From Seriola aureovittata (lineage: Eukaryota > Chordata > Actinopteri > Carangiformes > Carangidae): 64,000 bases of DNA. The stretch covers positions 13,156,501 through 13,220,500 of the forward strand of contig NC_079382.1 in NCBI RefSeq assembly GCF_021018895.1, in the 5' to 3' direction. The notes beneath the pieces are model-generated. The model made no database searches, was not told the origin of the DNA, and worked only from the letters and a program-made list of their open reading frames with translations. Below, in pieces: positions 26,927-64,000 of the stretch (position 1 is the first letter of the stretch; each line of letters begins with the position of its first letter). The position numbers and the translations under genes are program-made.

Positions 26927-29900
26927 GACTAAATTGCGCAGCAGGAAAAGCACAGGTGTAACTAATTTAGCTAATGATGGTTGTGGCTAGGTTCCAATAA
27001 GTGTCTCTGGAAGCTGCTCCAGTTAGCAACCACACACGATAGCAGAGCGCTGAACCTGGCTCAGCTTGATAGAATGCAGCCATAATTAATGTTGTTAATT
27101 ACACCTGTGCCTTTCTTGCAGTAACATGTCAAAATGTCTGCCACGAAAAAGGTCTATCAAATCATTCTTATATAATTAAAGCTCTGCTAAAGCAACATGA
27201 CGGGCCTGTTGGCAGGTGAGCTTGCATATAAATGTTTAAAAGGTGGGCTGCTAGCAGCAAGCTTGTAAAAAGAATTATGGCAGAGTTTGTGAAGTGCAAC
27301 AGCTAGACCAAAAGGTGCATTGGATTTGTGTTGTAGCTTGTCGAGTGTGTCATGTGTGAAGTTGCCTGCCTGAACCTGTTCTGCGTTTCTTAGTCATATA
27401 AACAGATGGTTGAATGTATTGTGACTCAAATAAGCCCCCATTGAAAGTCTTATTTCGTACTTAGATAAAAAAAAAAAAAAAATTGCCTGTGGGTTAAGTT
27501 AAAAAGGATCTGGTCTGTAGGCTACACAGTTAAAAGAAGCATTTAACTGAACAAATGGCCCACCCATGCATCTGATCTGTTAAATAAAAGCAAATCTATA
27601 GTCCTACTTTTGCTGTTTGTCTTGACTCAACATCTCTGTGGAGAGTTAAAATACCAGCAGTACCAAATAACACAGGCTTGAAAATTAACATTTTATGCCA
27701 CTGAAATGAGGTATCTATCAACTGGAAAATGTAATGCTTCCATAACAAAATAACTGATAATAAAACTGGATTGCTTTTGATCTTTTGCCCAGGAAATCAT
27801 AGCATTTTAGATGGCACATTCAACTGCCTTTAACTATAAACATCAGGTAACAATTTTTCGTTTCATAAGATTATGTATTTTAAGCAAAACCTGTCAGTGT
27901 GTGTTATTTATACAGTAAAAGAAAGAAAAAAACATATATATGACTTTAGGGATGATTTAAATCAAGCTAAAACAGACACAGCCAGCTCATTCTCCTCCGA
28001 TCTCCCCCAGGTGTCACACTGATTCTTGCTGTGCAGACGTGGCTCAGGTCAGTCATGTTTCCCAGTCACCACAGCAACAGTCACACTGACGTGTCATTTC
28101 CTGAGCAGCATGCTCAAGCGCTGGATTGCCTAACTCTATATCTCTGTGTGTTCGTGCATGTGCTAACAAGGTCAGTGGTTCAAACAGTATACATCAACAA
28201 ACATTTCTCCCCAGTGACCTTCTCTTCATGGCTTCAGTCAAATTGAACAAATCAACATGATTTTTTTTTTCCTCATCTACCCAATATCCGTTCTTCTATC
28301 TCCTTCTCCCTCTTTCCCATTAACTTACCCTTCAGTCTTTAGGAGCAACAGAAGCTTGTCTTTGATGAAAAACACATACACTTCTAATGAAATTATGACA
28401 CCACTTTATCTGATAGTTTTGTTTATGTAAAGAAGGGATGATGATAAGCCACACGGCCATAACCTTTTTTTCATTATATGGGAAGGAAGGAGGAGGGTCA
28501 TAACCATTTCCTGGATATAAAGACTAGATTACTCTTTTGTGTATGTATTTTTAGATCTATAATTTTTATTGAATTGTGGATTTTACAAATGGATTTTGAA
28601 TATAAATCTTTGCAAGTAGCAAGTTCAAATAATTTAACACATGTTTAGGAAAGGAGGATGAATGCTGCTGCTTGTCAATTTCTTGGTATTACAAGAAAGC
28701 ACAACTCTGCTTTGCCCAATTTGTTGTTAAATCAGATTAGCAGACCCGATGACAATTTTACAGACAGTGCGGTCCTACGGTGATGATCAATTTATGGACC
28801 TAGTGTATCTGCTTTTTGTTAGATCGATCAGAAAAACAGATGCAAACAAGACATCCTGCCATGGTCTGCTTTATCCCAGCAGCCAGTTTTTATTTGCAAA
28901 GAGGTTTTTTTGTGTTGACTTATAAACTTTAAGAAAAAAATCTATTACTGTATTTCATTCTTCATATATATTGCTTTGTCTGGCTTCATGTCTTAACTGA
29001 TCATTTCACACTGAATTTCACCTTCAAGCCACCAGGAATGAGTCACAACATGAGGTCAGGAAGCATTAAGCGACAATGTACAGTTGTGGTCTGTAAATCT
29101 CTCGACAGGACTTCGTCAGCCAAGCTGGAGGTCTCTCTGCTTTCAGCAGCAATTGAAGTCCCTGTAAATACAGTACTGGATGAATTTACTGACCTCAATG
29201 GGCAGCTTGACTGAAATTAGGACAATTGTATCTGATTCAAGGGGTCTATTCCTTCTAATAGTGATTTATTGTAAGTGAGTTAAGTGGGAAAATACTACAG
29301 AAAGCCTCACAGTGTTTACCAAACATTACATTTACCAAAAATCATGATCAGTCACTTAATGGTACTTTGCCAGTGTCTGTAATTCAAGTATAAAAAGTCT
29401 TGAAAACCAGTTGAGAGCGAAACTCTTATTTCTGAAAATAGCTGACCTTCAAGAGCTCCAGCCAACGCTCTGTCACCTCTGTCATGACTTCAAAGAAACC
29501 AGAGAACACATTTGGAAGTCACTTAGTGTGATCAATACAAGATTGTGTTGCTCTAAGAAAGGAGGCAATACGGTATAAGTCGACCATATAAGCTCAGACA
29601 CCAAGCTAGAGTGACTGTTAGAAAATACATTATATCATACCTCAAACTGAAAAGATCTGCTTCTCAATTCTTAGTCAAATTCCACAAAAAATTTCAGTTT
29701 TATCCATAAATTTGAATAAGTCAAATATTACCTCATTGGATCACCTAAAGATAACTTGTAGGACAGCAGGATTGCACTGTTTTATATTGACTGCAGTAAA
29801 TGCTTAAATCTGCTCAGTCCAATTACATGCAGGTGCAACTGTATGTGTGTGCTGCCATCTAGTGTACTGATGCAAATATGGCAAGTTTCCCCTTCTCAGC

Positions 29901-30986
29901 CTGAACTTAATGTACACTATTTGTCTTTGTTTGGACATACATACATACCTACACTATGTACACTATTGTACTGTATATCCCTTGTAATCATCCCCAATAT
30001 TACAATGCAGGTATATATGCTTTTCTTTCATGTGAACATAGTAAAACCTTTATCTTTATATTTGAATTTGAAGTATAAAGTGTTTTTTAAAAGATTCTTT
30101 AAGACAAAAATACATTTTCCACTTTTATTTTCCATTGCACAGTAATCTCTATCTACAGAATTTCTAAATTTTTGTGGCAGCAGATAAAGTCATAAACATC
30201 CATGTGAAAGTTGCATAAAACTGTACAAGAAAATTGGCTACAATGAGAAAAATACTGCAACCCACTGATAACTGTTGAATCCAGGACAGAAGATGGCGTA
30301 TGGCAGATCGACAGGACTCCCTCTTCTTGTTTGAGTGTGTGGATTGTATTGGGTAAGAATACTGCATACTGTAGTGTATGGACAAGAAACAAATCACTCA
30401 AAAATGAAGAAACAAGTATAACATTGAAAAAGAAAAAGAATAAACACATAACAGTTGGGTTGGAGGGAAAGACGCTGAAGTGGTTTTCAGGGATGACCTC
30501 TAAATAAACCTAGCTATTTTTCCTGAATTTTTTTTTTTCTTCTTCTTTGCCATGGGGGGGAAAGACAGAGCTACCTACCAACATCCACACTAAAATGCTT
30601 ACTAAACACAGGAGGCCAGATCCGTAGCTGTAGAACCAATGGAGTCACCAGGAGACTCACTGGAGGAAGAGAGACGTTAGAGGACAAAGGCAAAGACTGA
30701 AAAGTGAAGGAGGGTTGAAGCATGTGTGCAAAGACTGAACATGCGGCAGTTAAATTAAACCAGAATTCAGAGGTCATCCTTTAATGCTGACTATACTATT
30801 GTTTTCTTTTTTTTTATCATCATCAGTGGCTTTAGTTAGTGTAACAGACACTCGACTGGACACAGACTGCTGACTGGTGAGCGACTAGGACATTAACATC
30901 AATTATTAAACAACCAAAATATAATCTCTTAAATTATATCACTTAATTTACATGAACACACCCTAACACACAGACAGACATAAATA

Positions 30987-30989
<3 letters not shown>

Positions 30990-31062
<73 letters not shown>

Positions 31063-31064
31063 CA
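30990..31064. repeat. (CA)n microsatellite
   Basis: CA run of about 37 units with one AAA interruption. Confidence 0.97.
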
Positions 31065-32285
31065 TAGATGAATACCATAAATATTGTTGTGTCTGAGCTG
31101 TAGTGGAATGGTTCAGGTTTTTTGTTTTAAGGAAACAGCCTTATCAACCAACAGTTAGGCCACTTTAAACATTAAACATTTGTCCAAATGTTACATTTAA
31201 AGACATACTGTGATACAATATTACTATAAATGGCTGAGTTCCATTGCAACTTGCTCCATTTCTTGAACCCTGAAAGGTGATGAAGATGACTCCTAAATAG
31301 GTTCTGCACCCCATGGGTGAAGCCACGCAGAATTACACATATTACTGTATAACTTCTGGTGTCAAGACTCATGGAGTGACGAGCCAAATGATAATGCAAT
31401 GGAAAAGCTAAAGCAACTCTTTGGCGTCAGAAAAAATATGGCCTCTCTCCTCTTATGTTGCTTGAGCAACCTTGACATTTACTTTCCAGTTGGTCTTAGA
31501 TTGTCAAACTATTTACTTATATACAAATAAAGGTTAAAAGCCTGGTAGACAGAGAGATACACCACATTTGAGCTTTACTGCAAACATGGATATAGAAACA
31601 AGATATAAATGAAGGTGAAAGTTTCTGACACCAAACACAACTGTCTCTTACACCTCAATAAATAAATATTAACAAAGGAATCACACAGACATCTTTCTCA
31701 TATAGACAACTGTCAACAAAATACTGAAAATAAACTGAAATATGTTTACATTTCATACTTTTAAAGGATTACACATCCATGTTTCTATTATCCTGCATAT
31801 ATGGATACACATAAATAGGATTTCTACTCATGTGTACTCCAGAATTTAGAAACCAACAATTCTGGCTAGACTATAAGTGTATTTAATACTGATCTGATCA
31901 GCATTTGTACAGTCACACTCAGAGACTAAGCCAAACTGTGGAAGCTTATGACATTAGAGGGTGAGGGAGGCAGTTAGCATCACATCAGATAAGAGAAGCA
32001 TTGAAATCCTCAGGTAAACAATAAATGTGAGTGGTTCATATCATGTCAGTGAGTACTAAATGATATATGCCTTTTATATCCTTGCCCTCCTTTTAGATTC
32101 CAGCCCTTTTCATAAGGAGAAATTAATTTGAGTTGTTAGACAAAAGCCACAAAAACAGATTTTTTTTTTTTCAACAAATCAAATATCATCCACTTTCACA
32201 ACAATAGAAAAATAAGAGATTTTCCAATAATACAGACGGAGCAAAAAACCCAACAAATAGAGGAATGGCAAGAAAATAGAAATTA

Positions 32286-32316
<31 letters not shown>

Positions 32317-32338
32317 CAGGCGCACACACACACACACT
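32286..32338. repeat. Interrupted (CA)n microsatellite
   Basis: CA units broken by CG and GGCG. Confidence 0.96.
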
Positions 32339-32869
32339 GTTGGTAACGATATGAAAGTCTGTAAGATACAGAGGAGAGTCTAGAGGTTGAGCGAGATGAA
32401 GAGATATCCAGTGTACATCAGAATAAGTTGCTTTTATCCCTGTGACTGTCTGCATAGAGGAGGCGTCTGTCACTGCCGCAGCACTTCTTTTGGATCTCCA
32501 ACGCTGCCTCCTTCAGCCTTCTCACCTTGCTCCTGTCTCCTCCATGAGTTATCCCTTTCTTTTGTACTAGTCACTCGGAAGTGGATACAGCGTTGCACAT
32601 TTATTAGATTTATGTATATATAATGATGTATTTAGATTCTTTTTCCTTCTTTTTACATTTAAATAATTTTTTGTAGTCTTTGTTTCTTCATTAGGTATTT
32701 GTCTTTTTTCAGCTGTGTTCATGGGTTTGAATACTGTCCACAGTGGGCTCCGAGCGGAGAAAACAGTAAAGGATGTTTTTGGCAAATGAGTATGAAGAAT
32801 GTCCAGGTGCGTGGGCCAATTGGCTACCTCGGAAGAGAGGCTGAACAGAGATAAACAAACAGACGAGAA

Positions 32870-33134
32870 AATAAAAAAAGACACCATTTATTTGCTTCCT
32901 CTGAGGTTGTCCTTCTCCCCTGTCTACCCCTCAGTTCTACCTTAAGACTGAGGTAAGAACAGTATTCAACATTGTGCTAGGGAAGAAAATCCCAAGTGTC
33001 TCAGTGAAGAAGGCTTGGAGGGATGGATGAATGGACAGACGGACGGGTTGGGAAGGGGGGCCATGGTGAGTCCAAATGAGCCAATGGAAGGTGAAAGCCT
33101 TGTCCATGGAGCTCTGCTCCTCCCCCGTCACTGA
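32870..33134 (-). other. stxbp5: Probable stxbp5 3' UTR
   Basis: This non-coding stretch follows the stop codon and ends just past the AATAAA at 32892-32887. The end point is inferred. Longer 3' UTRs using signals further down (for example 32605-32600) are possible, because mammalian tomosyn transcripts have long UTRs. Confidence 0.45.
32887..32892 (-). terminator. Candidate stxbp5 polyadenylation signal AATAAA
   Basis: AATAAA on the minus strand about 243 nt after the stop. It is followed within 15-50 nt by a U/GU-rich stretch (CTTTTTTTATTTTC, then CTGTTTGTTTATC), as a downstream cleavage element should be. Confidence 0.5.
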
Positions 33135-56631
<23,497 letters not shown>

Positions 56632-58447
56632 CTAGGAAACGACAGGGAGGAAGCAAGAGGGTAGGGTGGGGTGGGTTGGGGTGGGGGTCAGTGGTCCAGC
56701 AGGATCAAACATCATGTGCCACCATCTCCCATACGCTAAGAGGTTGTAGCATTGCCACAGCCATACGCTACCTAATGTTCATATGTGGGTTAAACACCAG
56801 TGACTCTGGATTATATACTCTTGAACAGATGGTGAAAGTGAGAAAAAGGCTCTGGCCCCTGACTTCCAATGTGGCATAAGTGCATATGTTAGAAGAAGCT
56901 TTTATATAAACTATTAGCTGAGTGTTAAATAAGAGGAAGGGTAAATTAGCATGGTTATAAATTCAAAATTCCTATTTCATAAAGATACCTATTCTCTCAA
57001 AGAAAACACTTTGTCTTCAAAATACAGTATAAATGGAACACAGTTGATCCGGTGCCATTTGGAGCCATGGATTTGAGATGCTAATTATGATTTAAGGCGA
57101 TATAAAAGTATTTAGTTAGTCTGTGTTGAGAACTCAAAAAGAAGAGAAGAAGCAGAAAGGGGAAAATAGATTATCACAAATGAAAGTTTGAGGTTTGCAG
57201 TTCCTCAGCAATGTGCATTTAAGATGTAAGCACAAGATTAAATAAAAATAATCACAACTCTAATATCGACAGTTTTTATTGGAAAATCCACAGACGCTAA
57301 CAGGGCTTTGAGTTAAGTCCTCGAAAACAAGACAAAGGCGCAGGTGAAAAAAAATGAACAACCTAATGGAGAAACTTATTCAGAGACAAGCAAACAGATA
57401 AAGAGAAAAATAAGGAAAGACAGGCAAGAGTTGGAGAGACGGTGCCCCCTCTGTCCTCTCATCTTCCGCATCATCTGAACAGTCTTGTTGCTGTTGTTAG
57501 CCCGGCTCATGATTTATCTACTGACAAGCAATCACTGAAAACACAAACACATCATGACCAAAGTATGCACCAGGAAAGGGCAACCTCGGTTATTGATGCC
57601 CTTTTCATAGCTCATAATTAAACCCAGCAAATGTTTTGACATTAAGTAAATATGACGACGTGCACCAAATTTGTGTGGAGCTCACAACCGCTTCCGAAGC
57701 AGTCTTTTACAAGGCTTGAGACATAATATTCTTTCTTTCAGAGACAATGACAATGGCTAGAATTTGGTATAGCTTATTTTGAAAAATGTTCTCCCTGTAT
57801 ACGCTTGTTTTGACAGTCGTTCTCATTGACTGCTTCTTTTCCATCTTGCACTGTTCAATATTATGCAATTCTGGCTAAAGCTCCATTCATTACTGACAGT
57901 TTAACTTGCCACTGGTTTTCCTTGTCACCTTGTCTCCCAAATGCTGCTCCTTGTCTCACATCTGAAATGAATGATGACCCCGCCGTCGATGCCGATGTGA
58001 ACACATGGTCAGGTTAAGTCACTCTATTCCAATTGTAGTTTCTATTTATTTCGGTGTACATTATATATCAATTTTGCCTTCAGTGCTTCATTAGTCATGA
58101 CTGGTTCTGTGTGTCGGGGAACCAGCGTCGGCTCGTGCTCATGCGACACCAGTGATTTGCTCACCACAACACATCTAATTTTCCCTGTCCCATGTTTATA
58201 CGTCGTGGAGGGTAATGAACCCCATGTTTTGCTTGCTGGTAAGTTATGTCATCCTTTATATAAGCCAGATCTTAAACTCACAAAGATGAAACTAATAAAG
58301 TGATACTGGAGTTTGTATCCAAATAAGAACCAATCAGAGGTTTCCTGGGGTGCATGTTTTTGGATGCACATGTTTGAGAAATTTCAAAGGTTTCCTTATC
58401 CTGGTTATCTCAAATATAGAATTTCCTCCAGGTCACCGTGAGCTCGA

Positions 58448-58528
58448 TGAGTCAGAGCTATGGTCACGTGATATCATGCTCCATAGACAAACTGACTCAA
58501 GGTATCTCATTATGCAGGTAATGACTCA
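58448..58528. promoter_or_regulatory. Cluster of three AP-1 sites around a TCACGTGA E-box
   Basis: TGAGTCA at 58448-58454, TCACGTGA at 58464-58471, and TGACTCA at 58493-58499 and 58522-58528. Four strong consensus sites in 81 bp within an intron suggest an enhancer. This is motif evidence only. Confidence 0.35.
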
Positions 58529-59558
58529 TTCCCTCTCACGACCTCAAAGAGTTTCCCGATTACCTATTCACAATCATTTGTTTTCTTGGAAAAATGCACA
58601 ATGAGTAATGGCTTAGGCGCCTTATTTAAGCTGGTGGCAGGTGTGTGTCCTTATAGGCAAAAGCAGCAGGGACTGTGGGATGCAGGGGCCTACAAGGAAA
58701 GGTAGTTTGTCAATGATTTGTTGCCAGAAGTGATTCACCAGTCTGCAGTGGCAGGTGGTGCTGATGTAGTTCCCGCAGGCGTCATGAATGCATTGTGAAC
58801 AAATTTCCGTTTCTGTAAAAATTTTTTTAGCATCCCACATTCTGGAACTGAAGTGATTTATCCCTGACTGTGTAAGCTGTACTTATAATTAGACATACTT
58901 GGGGATCTAGGTCCACCGTTGCAATTGGGAGTGTTTGATCTTGCAGGTTTGTTCCAATTCTATTTATACATAGATAGACATTTCAATAAAGAACAGAAGT
59001 TTGGATTGAAGAGGAGGGTCTAAGATGTTTTTCTCTGCGTTGACTGTAGCCTAGATGAAGAATTTGATCTATAGATCAAGAAATTGCTAAATACTAACCG
59101 TTATCACACTTTTGTGAGAATTTCCATTCAGACATGGCTTGACGGGGACAGACTGAGCACTAGAAATCTATCAGTGAATTGTTCACTGTGACAGTCCCAA
59201 GAGGGAACAATGCACTGTGCTTAATTGGAAAATAAGTAGGATAATTGAAACACATGGTACTCATCATATCAAACAATACCAATTAAAAAGACTAATTTCA
59301 TGATTTATTATAGGTCAGTTTTCACAGATTGGTCTTTGGGGGATGAGAGAATTCAGTCAACATTTATTAGAATCTCACATACACACACACACACACACGG
59401 TCACGGCGAAGATGAAACGCACACAAATGGAGATTGGTGAAGGAAAACAGACGTACACTTAAACATGCATATCACAGCCCTAATTAAAATAGCTTCTGCC
59501 AGCATTGTGTCACACTGGGGCACAAAGACAGCTTAGCCCTGAAGTGCCTCACACACAT

Positions 59559-59560
<2 letters not shown>

Positions 59561-59620
<60 letters not shown>
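59561..59620. repeat. (AC)30 microsatellite
   Basis: Uninterrupted AC run in the upstream intron. Confidence 0.98.
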
Positions 59621-59622
<2 letters not shown>

Positions 59623-62457
59623 GCTCCCACAGCAATGGTAACTCAGCTCCAGTAGACAAACATTCAACCGAAAAAGGCTTAATCTAAAAAACAAGCATTG
59701 GAGGGCAAGTATGTCAACAGTGATTTCCATAGAGAAATCCTTTTTTTGTTTTAGAACATGAAATCCATTCTGTTTCTGTTTTTATGTTACGGTTATTATA
59801 TAAGCCCTGAAAGAAGCAAAGCAAATGTGAACTTCAATTGACCAGTCAAGACTTTATTATTATATATATTATATACTATATTATTCTATATTAAAAAAGA
59901 TGATCCAAAATCATCAGTTATGATAGGAGCAGGAAATGTAATGTTGAGAACATCCGTATGTTTGCATGCTAACGTTAGCATTTGGTCTGAAGCATGGGTA
60001 TACTGTAGTTACAGCCTCACAGAGTTGCTAGCATGATGACGGGACTTTTTTTTTTTAATTCGTTGTAGCTAGGCCAAAAAGTAAAGGTGGTAATAAATTA
60101 TGATTCTACCTTTGGAGACCATTAATGCCTGTAGCAAAATTGATGGGAAGCCAATATTTTATCCTGGACCACAGTGTTAGACCAAAAGAGTGATTAACAT
60201 GGTTAGAAATATGATCTCCAGCTAACAAAATAAACACCTCGATATATTTGTTTCTGCAAGGAATTATGTTTTATTAAATTAACAAATAATTTGAATGCAA
60301 GAATTGTGTGTGGGATTTTTTTTTTTTCTCTAGCAGGAGCGAGTATTATGAAGAGTAACATCAAGCCCTTCCTGATGGATAGAGCCCCACAGAGACTGAC
60401 CATCATATAAAGAGTGATATTCTATCCACTAATGGATATTGCGGCAGACTTGACACCATGATCCATCAGCTATGAATAGTTAAGTTATATGTCTGTATTC
60501 TCAACAGGTCTTAGAGGCAAAGAAAATACTTCAAATGGGAGGGATTTATGGCACAAGGACATATCAAATAGAATCAACTGAGCTGTCCATCAAAAAGAAT
60601 ATGTTCTTGTAACGTATTGTCCAGTATGGATATCACTCATTTTGAACTAAATTCAATAAGTGCTACTGATTAGTTTAGGACAACTTGTTTTAAATCTGAC
60701 TGAACCTGCATCCAGCATTCGAAATGCCATCAGGTTGTTCATTATTAAAGTTTGGTTTTAACATTTGCCGATAACACAAATTCCTCCATAGCCAAAAATC
60801 TGTTTGAATGAATTGCTTGGAAAGGAAGTTATTAATGAGCAGTGGCTGTGGGAATTACTTTGCACTTTTTTATTGTGTTAATGGTGGCCTTCAGTGATAG
60901 CTTGGAGAGTTGAGGCTTGCTCCTGGACAAATAAAAGCAAACATTTTACTCCACAGTTTTTGTGTTTTGGTGCATATTTTTACACACCATGTTGTGAGTT
61001 GCATTTGTGCTTACTTACATGTGTGTATGACATGTTTGACATGAAGGTATCCAGTTTCTGAAATTAGATCCTTTTTGGGTACAAACTGCTGAATAAATTG
61101 AGTTTGAGTTTGGTACTTTGATACAAAAAAAAAATTATCCATGATATACTTTTCAAGAAATTCATTCAAACAGATACAAAACACTAAGTGAGCAATGGCC
61201 ACCAGGAGATAAACAGGAGGGAAGCAGGGACTCCGGCCATTCGTCAGAGCCAGACTCAGACCAAGGTGTTGAGTCAGACGGAGCAGAGTGGAGCAGGGTC
61301 AGGGTGACGGATGCTCTCTGGTTAGCACTCACTGGAAACCCATACTGCCGATCCACAGCTAATAATAGACAATCCACTGAAAGACACAGAGTGGAAGTCG
61401 TGCTCTCTCAGCTCTTTGAGATCTTGTACAAACACAAGTTTTATCTTCTGTGCTGTATGTCTGCGCTCCGCCAGAAAACTTTGTTGTTGTCTGGAAGCCA
61501 GGTTAAGTTCCCCCAATTTGCTGACACTTCTGCAGTCTAACAGCTGCTTTCATTTGGGTCAAAACAATTTCATTACTTCCCTTAGGTGCACTCTACTTGC
61601 TGATGTTCTGTGAGAAAGTTTGCAAAAATTGTTATGAATGCGCCAAGAACACAGGAGCCAGCAGACCATTTGAGTCTATCCTTTGAAATCATAGACTGCC
61701 TTTCACTTATTTAAACATCCAGAAACTTCCATCAAAACTAAACTACGCTTTAAGACATGCTCATTCCAAAGTCTGAATCCATCACTCCATGGTCTGCTGC
61801 CTTACTCTGCTGCTGAAAAGAAGAGGAAGAAAACCTTTCTTGTTCATTTCAGTCGACAACTTTGATACTTGGCGGCGAGCTCCTAGGCAAATAGTGTTTG
61901 AATGAAAGCACACAGCAGGGAAAAGGGTGCACAGCGGGAAGACTATAGCTCACAATGGATTTGATAGCTGTGAAAAGTTATTTCACCAAGCAGCATTGTT
62001 TGCTGAGGTTTAACAGAGATGGAGTTTGCACACATTCATGATGTCAGTGAATGACTCCAAACGATTCTGATTGTACCAACTAATCCATGCATTGCAAATA
62101 ACTCATAATTATGATAAATATATGTTGAATGGCACAAATGAGCTTAGGAAAGCAAAACATCTATATCTTCACATCAAATTAGACCCATGTTTCCATAGCA
62201 ACCATAATGATGTTGGACATTTCAGCCTTCACTGTCTCTGTCATCATTCCAAATAAGACTATAAAGTTCAACACAACACTTGAAATATGCTTTTACACTA
62301 CTGACATTCCGTGACATACTGTATAAATATTTTGATATATATAGAGAGAGATACAGAAAAACCTTATCATCATGGGCTGATGTTGAGTTTATGGGACAAA
62401 AACTGTAAGGATTGGTAAGGAACCAGAAATCCTGGATTTTACTATGCTTAAGTGAGC

Positions 62458-62461
<4 letters not shown>

Positions 62462-62493
<32 letters not shown>
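62462..62493. repeat. (TA)16 microsatellite
   Basis: Alternating TA run followed by ATAAATAAAC. Confidence 0.97.
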
Positions 62494-62499
<6 letters not shown>

Positions 62500-63157
62500 C
62501 ACAAACATATCATCAGTCCATCAATCAACAGAGGCCAGTATATAAGAATATAAGAGCCATTTCAGTTGTAAACAGACAAATGTAGTGCCTACATTTTGTC
62601 TATAACTCCCACCCTTTCCCCCACAAAGCCACTGGTGTGTTCATCTCCCACGGCACTCTCTCTTCAGTCCATTTAATTAGTGTTGGCTACACCACTGTCC
62701 ACAGCAGTACTATTAAAAAAGTCATGGAGCAACCATAACCACATTTCACTAGTGATGCAGCACGGCAGAACACAAGAATTGTCTCCAGTGCCCTTGAAGG
62801 CTGGTCTGGGGCCAAATTAAACTTTAAAGATATCTGACTCTGAGATTTTAACCAGGGGAATAACCCCAAGACATTCTGAAAGAGATGACAGGGCGGTTGT
62901 TTGCTGCAGGCTGCTTTGCTTTGTCAGTGTAAACCATAGTGAGCGAAAGGAGAAGCAGTAGCCCACCCCATCCCTACTAAATTCCCACCCACTCAACCCC
63001 CAGTCTCTGGAGAGGTGTAACTGTAGGGGTTTGGAGAGAAGAGATGAGCTCCCTTGGGAGATTCAATACTAGAGACTGTAATGCCCCAGGAGCAGCGGGA
63101 GGATATTAGCTTATCTGAGGGGAGAGAGGGAGACAGAGCAAAGGCAGAGAGACAGGA

Positions 63158-63158
<1 letters not shown>

Positions 63159-63190
<32 letters not shown>

Positions 63191-63191
63191 G
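63159..63191. repeat. (GA)n microsatellite
   Basis: GA run with one GGG interruption in a purine-rich neighbourhood. Confidence 0.95.
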
Positions 63192-64000
63192 TTTCTTGCG
63201 TACTGAACATACAAAACACTCGAATTTTTGTGTCTATGTCGTCCTCGGTGACTCTTGTTATCTCAGCTTGCTTGCAGCACCACAGCGCTGCCGATGAGGT
63301 GAGCACCAGCGTGAGTGTTACAACTATCATAATTGTCTTAAACAGGTGGTTTGGCTTTGTGTCTAAGCACTATGGACATCACTTTATGACCGTGTACATG
63401 ATGACTGTGTGCACGTGTGTGTGCGTGTGTGTGTGTTTGAGTGAGTGAGTGTTCACATTGGTACCCAAAGCCATTCAGTTGGCTTAAGCCTCCATGACAA
63501 GTTTATGAATGAGATCTCCTATTCATAGTCATATTCAGTTTCCACTAAGACTCTAAACCATGGGTTATGAAAGGTCAGGCTGTGCTTAGACAGAGCAGAA
63601 ACACATGCATTAGCTGTATTTGGGCTTTTCCGAATATCCAATTCCAAAACCACCAAGAAACCACAGTCCGTCACACATTTGATCACATTCATTATGGATC
63701 ACAAAACAATCCAAATACAGCAACTAGATGTGGAACTAAGACATTGAGGGCAACAAATAACAGACAGCTTGGACAGTGATGTATGTGGATTGTGATGTTA
63801 ACTGTAATGGATGTAGGTAATGTATTATGAGAGGAAATACAGATTTTTTTTATCAATATACCACAGTCAAGCTAAATTACCATGACACACTCTAGGTTTG
63901 ACACATGCCAGATCCAGAGGGAATGGAAGCAGCTCTGACACTGTGTCTATGTTTTATTGTTGTGTCTTCATTATTTATAGATATAGATACACACACACAC

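Larger units (their letters stand above)
26927..32869. other. Intergenic between stxbp5 3' end and downstream desert
   Basis: AT-rich with two (CA)n microsatellites. The part next to 32870 could be an extended stxbp5 3' UTR, with further minus-strand AATAAA at 32605-32600 and 30129-30124. No coding exon was recognised. Confidence 0.5.
56632..64000 (-). other. stxbp5 upstream intron (3' part), possibly hiding small exons
   Basis: At least 7.4 kb upstream of the first visible exon. None of the expected upstream tomosyn WD40 exons (for example GFESGTVVLWDL-like sequence) was recognised on the minus strand, so this is taken as one long intron. Repeats: (CA)30 at 59561-59620, (TA)16 at 62462-62493, (GA)n at 63159-63191, (GT)n near 63410-63436. 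Confidence 0.75.

Overview
The window looks like nuclear DNA from a teleost fish. It is AT-rich and full of long (CA)n, (GA)n and poly-A tracts, and it carries several fish-type transposon families. Its one recognisable host gene is split into short exons with GT-AG introns, and no bacterial, organellar or viral gene organisation is visible. The species cannot be named from the sequence.

The gene is tomosyn-1 (stxbp5, syntaxin-binding protein 5), on the minus strand. I could place 19 coding exons between 56631 and 33135. Their splice phases agree at every junction and they give 877 residues plus a stop. They cover part of the WD40 region, the LLGL domain, the second WD40 half with its variable loops, and the C-terminal VAMP-like R-SNARE motif. 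By comparison with remembered family members, about 240 N-terminal residues lie upstream, beyond 64000. The choice of tomosyn-1 over tomosyn-2 (stxbp5l) rests on blocks such as LKGSILRMA, PPAYEPW and KRRPVSVSPS; which teleost copy (a or b) it is stays open. A short 3' UTR with AATAAA at 32887-32892 is likely.

Layout: 1-32870 is intergenic, with no supported protein-coding host gene. It holds a TTAA-flanked MITE (5282-5552), a tRNA-derived SINE with a 15-bp target duplication (7877-8091), a hAT deletion derivative with an 8-bp target duplication that keeps an intact BED-zinc-finger exon (18084-18943), a perfect 20-bp hairpin (4432-4475) and a perfect palindromic RFX X-box (13517-13536). From 32870 to 56631 lies tomosyn-1, with a degenerate Tc1-like copy in one intron (48196-48730). 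From 56632 to 64000 is the start of a long upstream intron, with a cluster of three AP-1 sites around a TCACGTGA E-box.

The most interesting host-gene observation is that (CA/TG)n microsatellites sit directly at splice sites of tomosyn. In particular, a (TG)34 tract forms the 3' splice-site region of the 54071-54225 exon, and a CA tract starts 7 nt after the donor of the 45508-45689 exon. These are arrangements known from other genes to recruit TDP-43 or hnRNP L. A second point is that the linker cassette I expect between the exons at 42456 and 38316 was not found, although the flanking exons join in frame without it.
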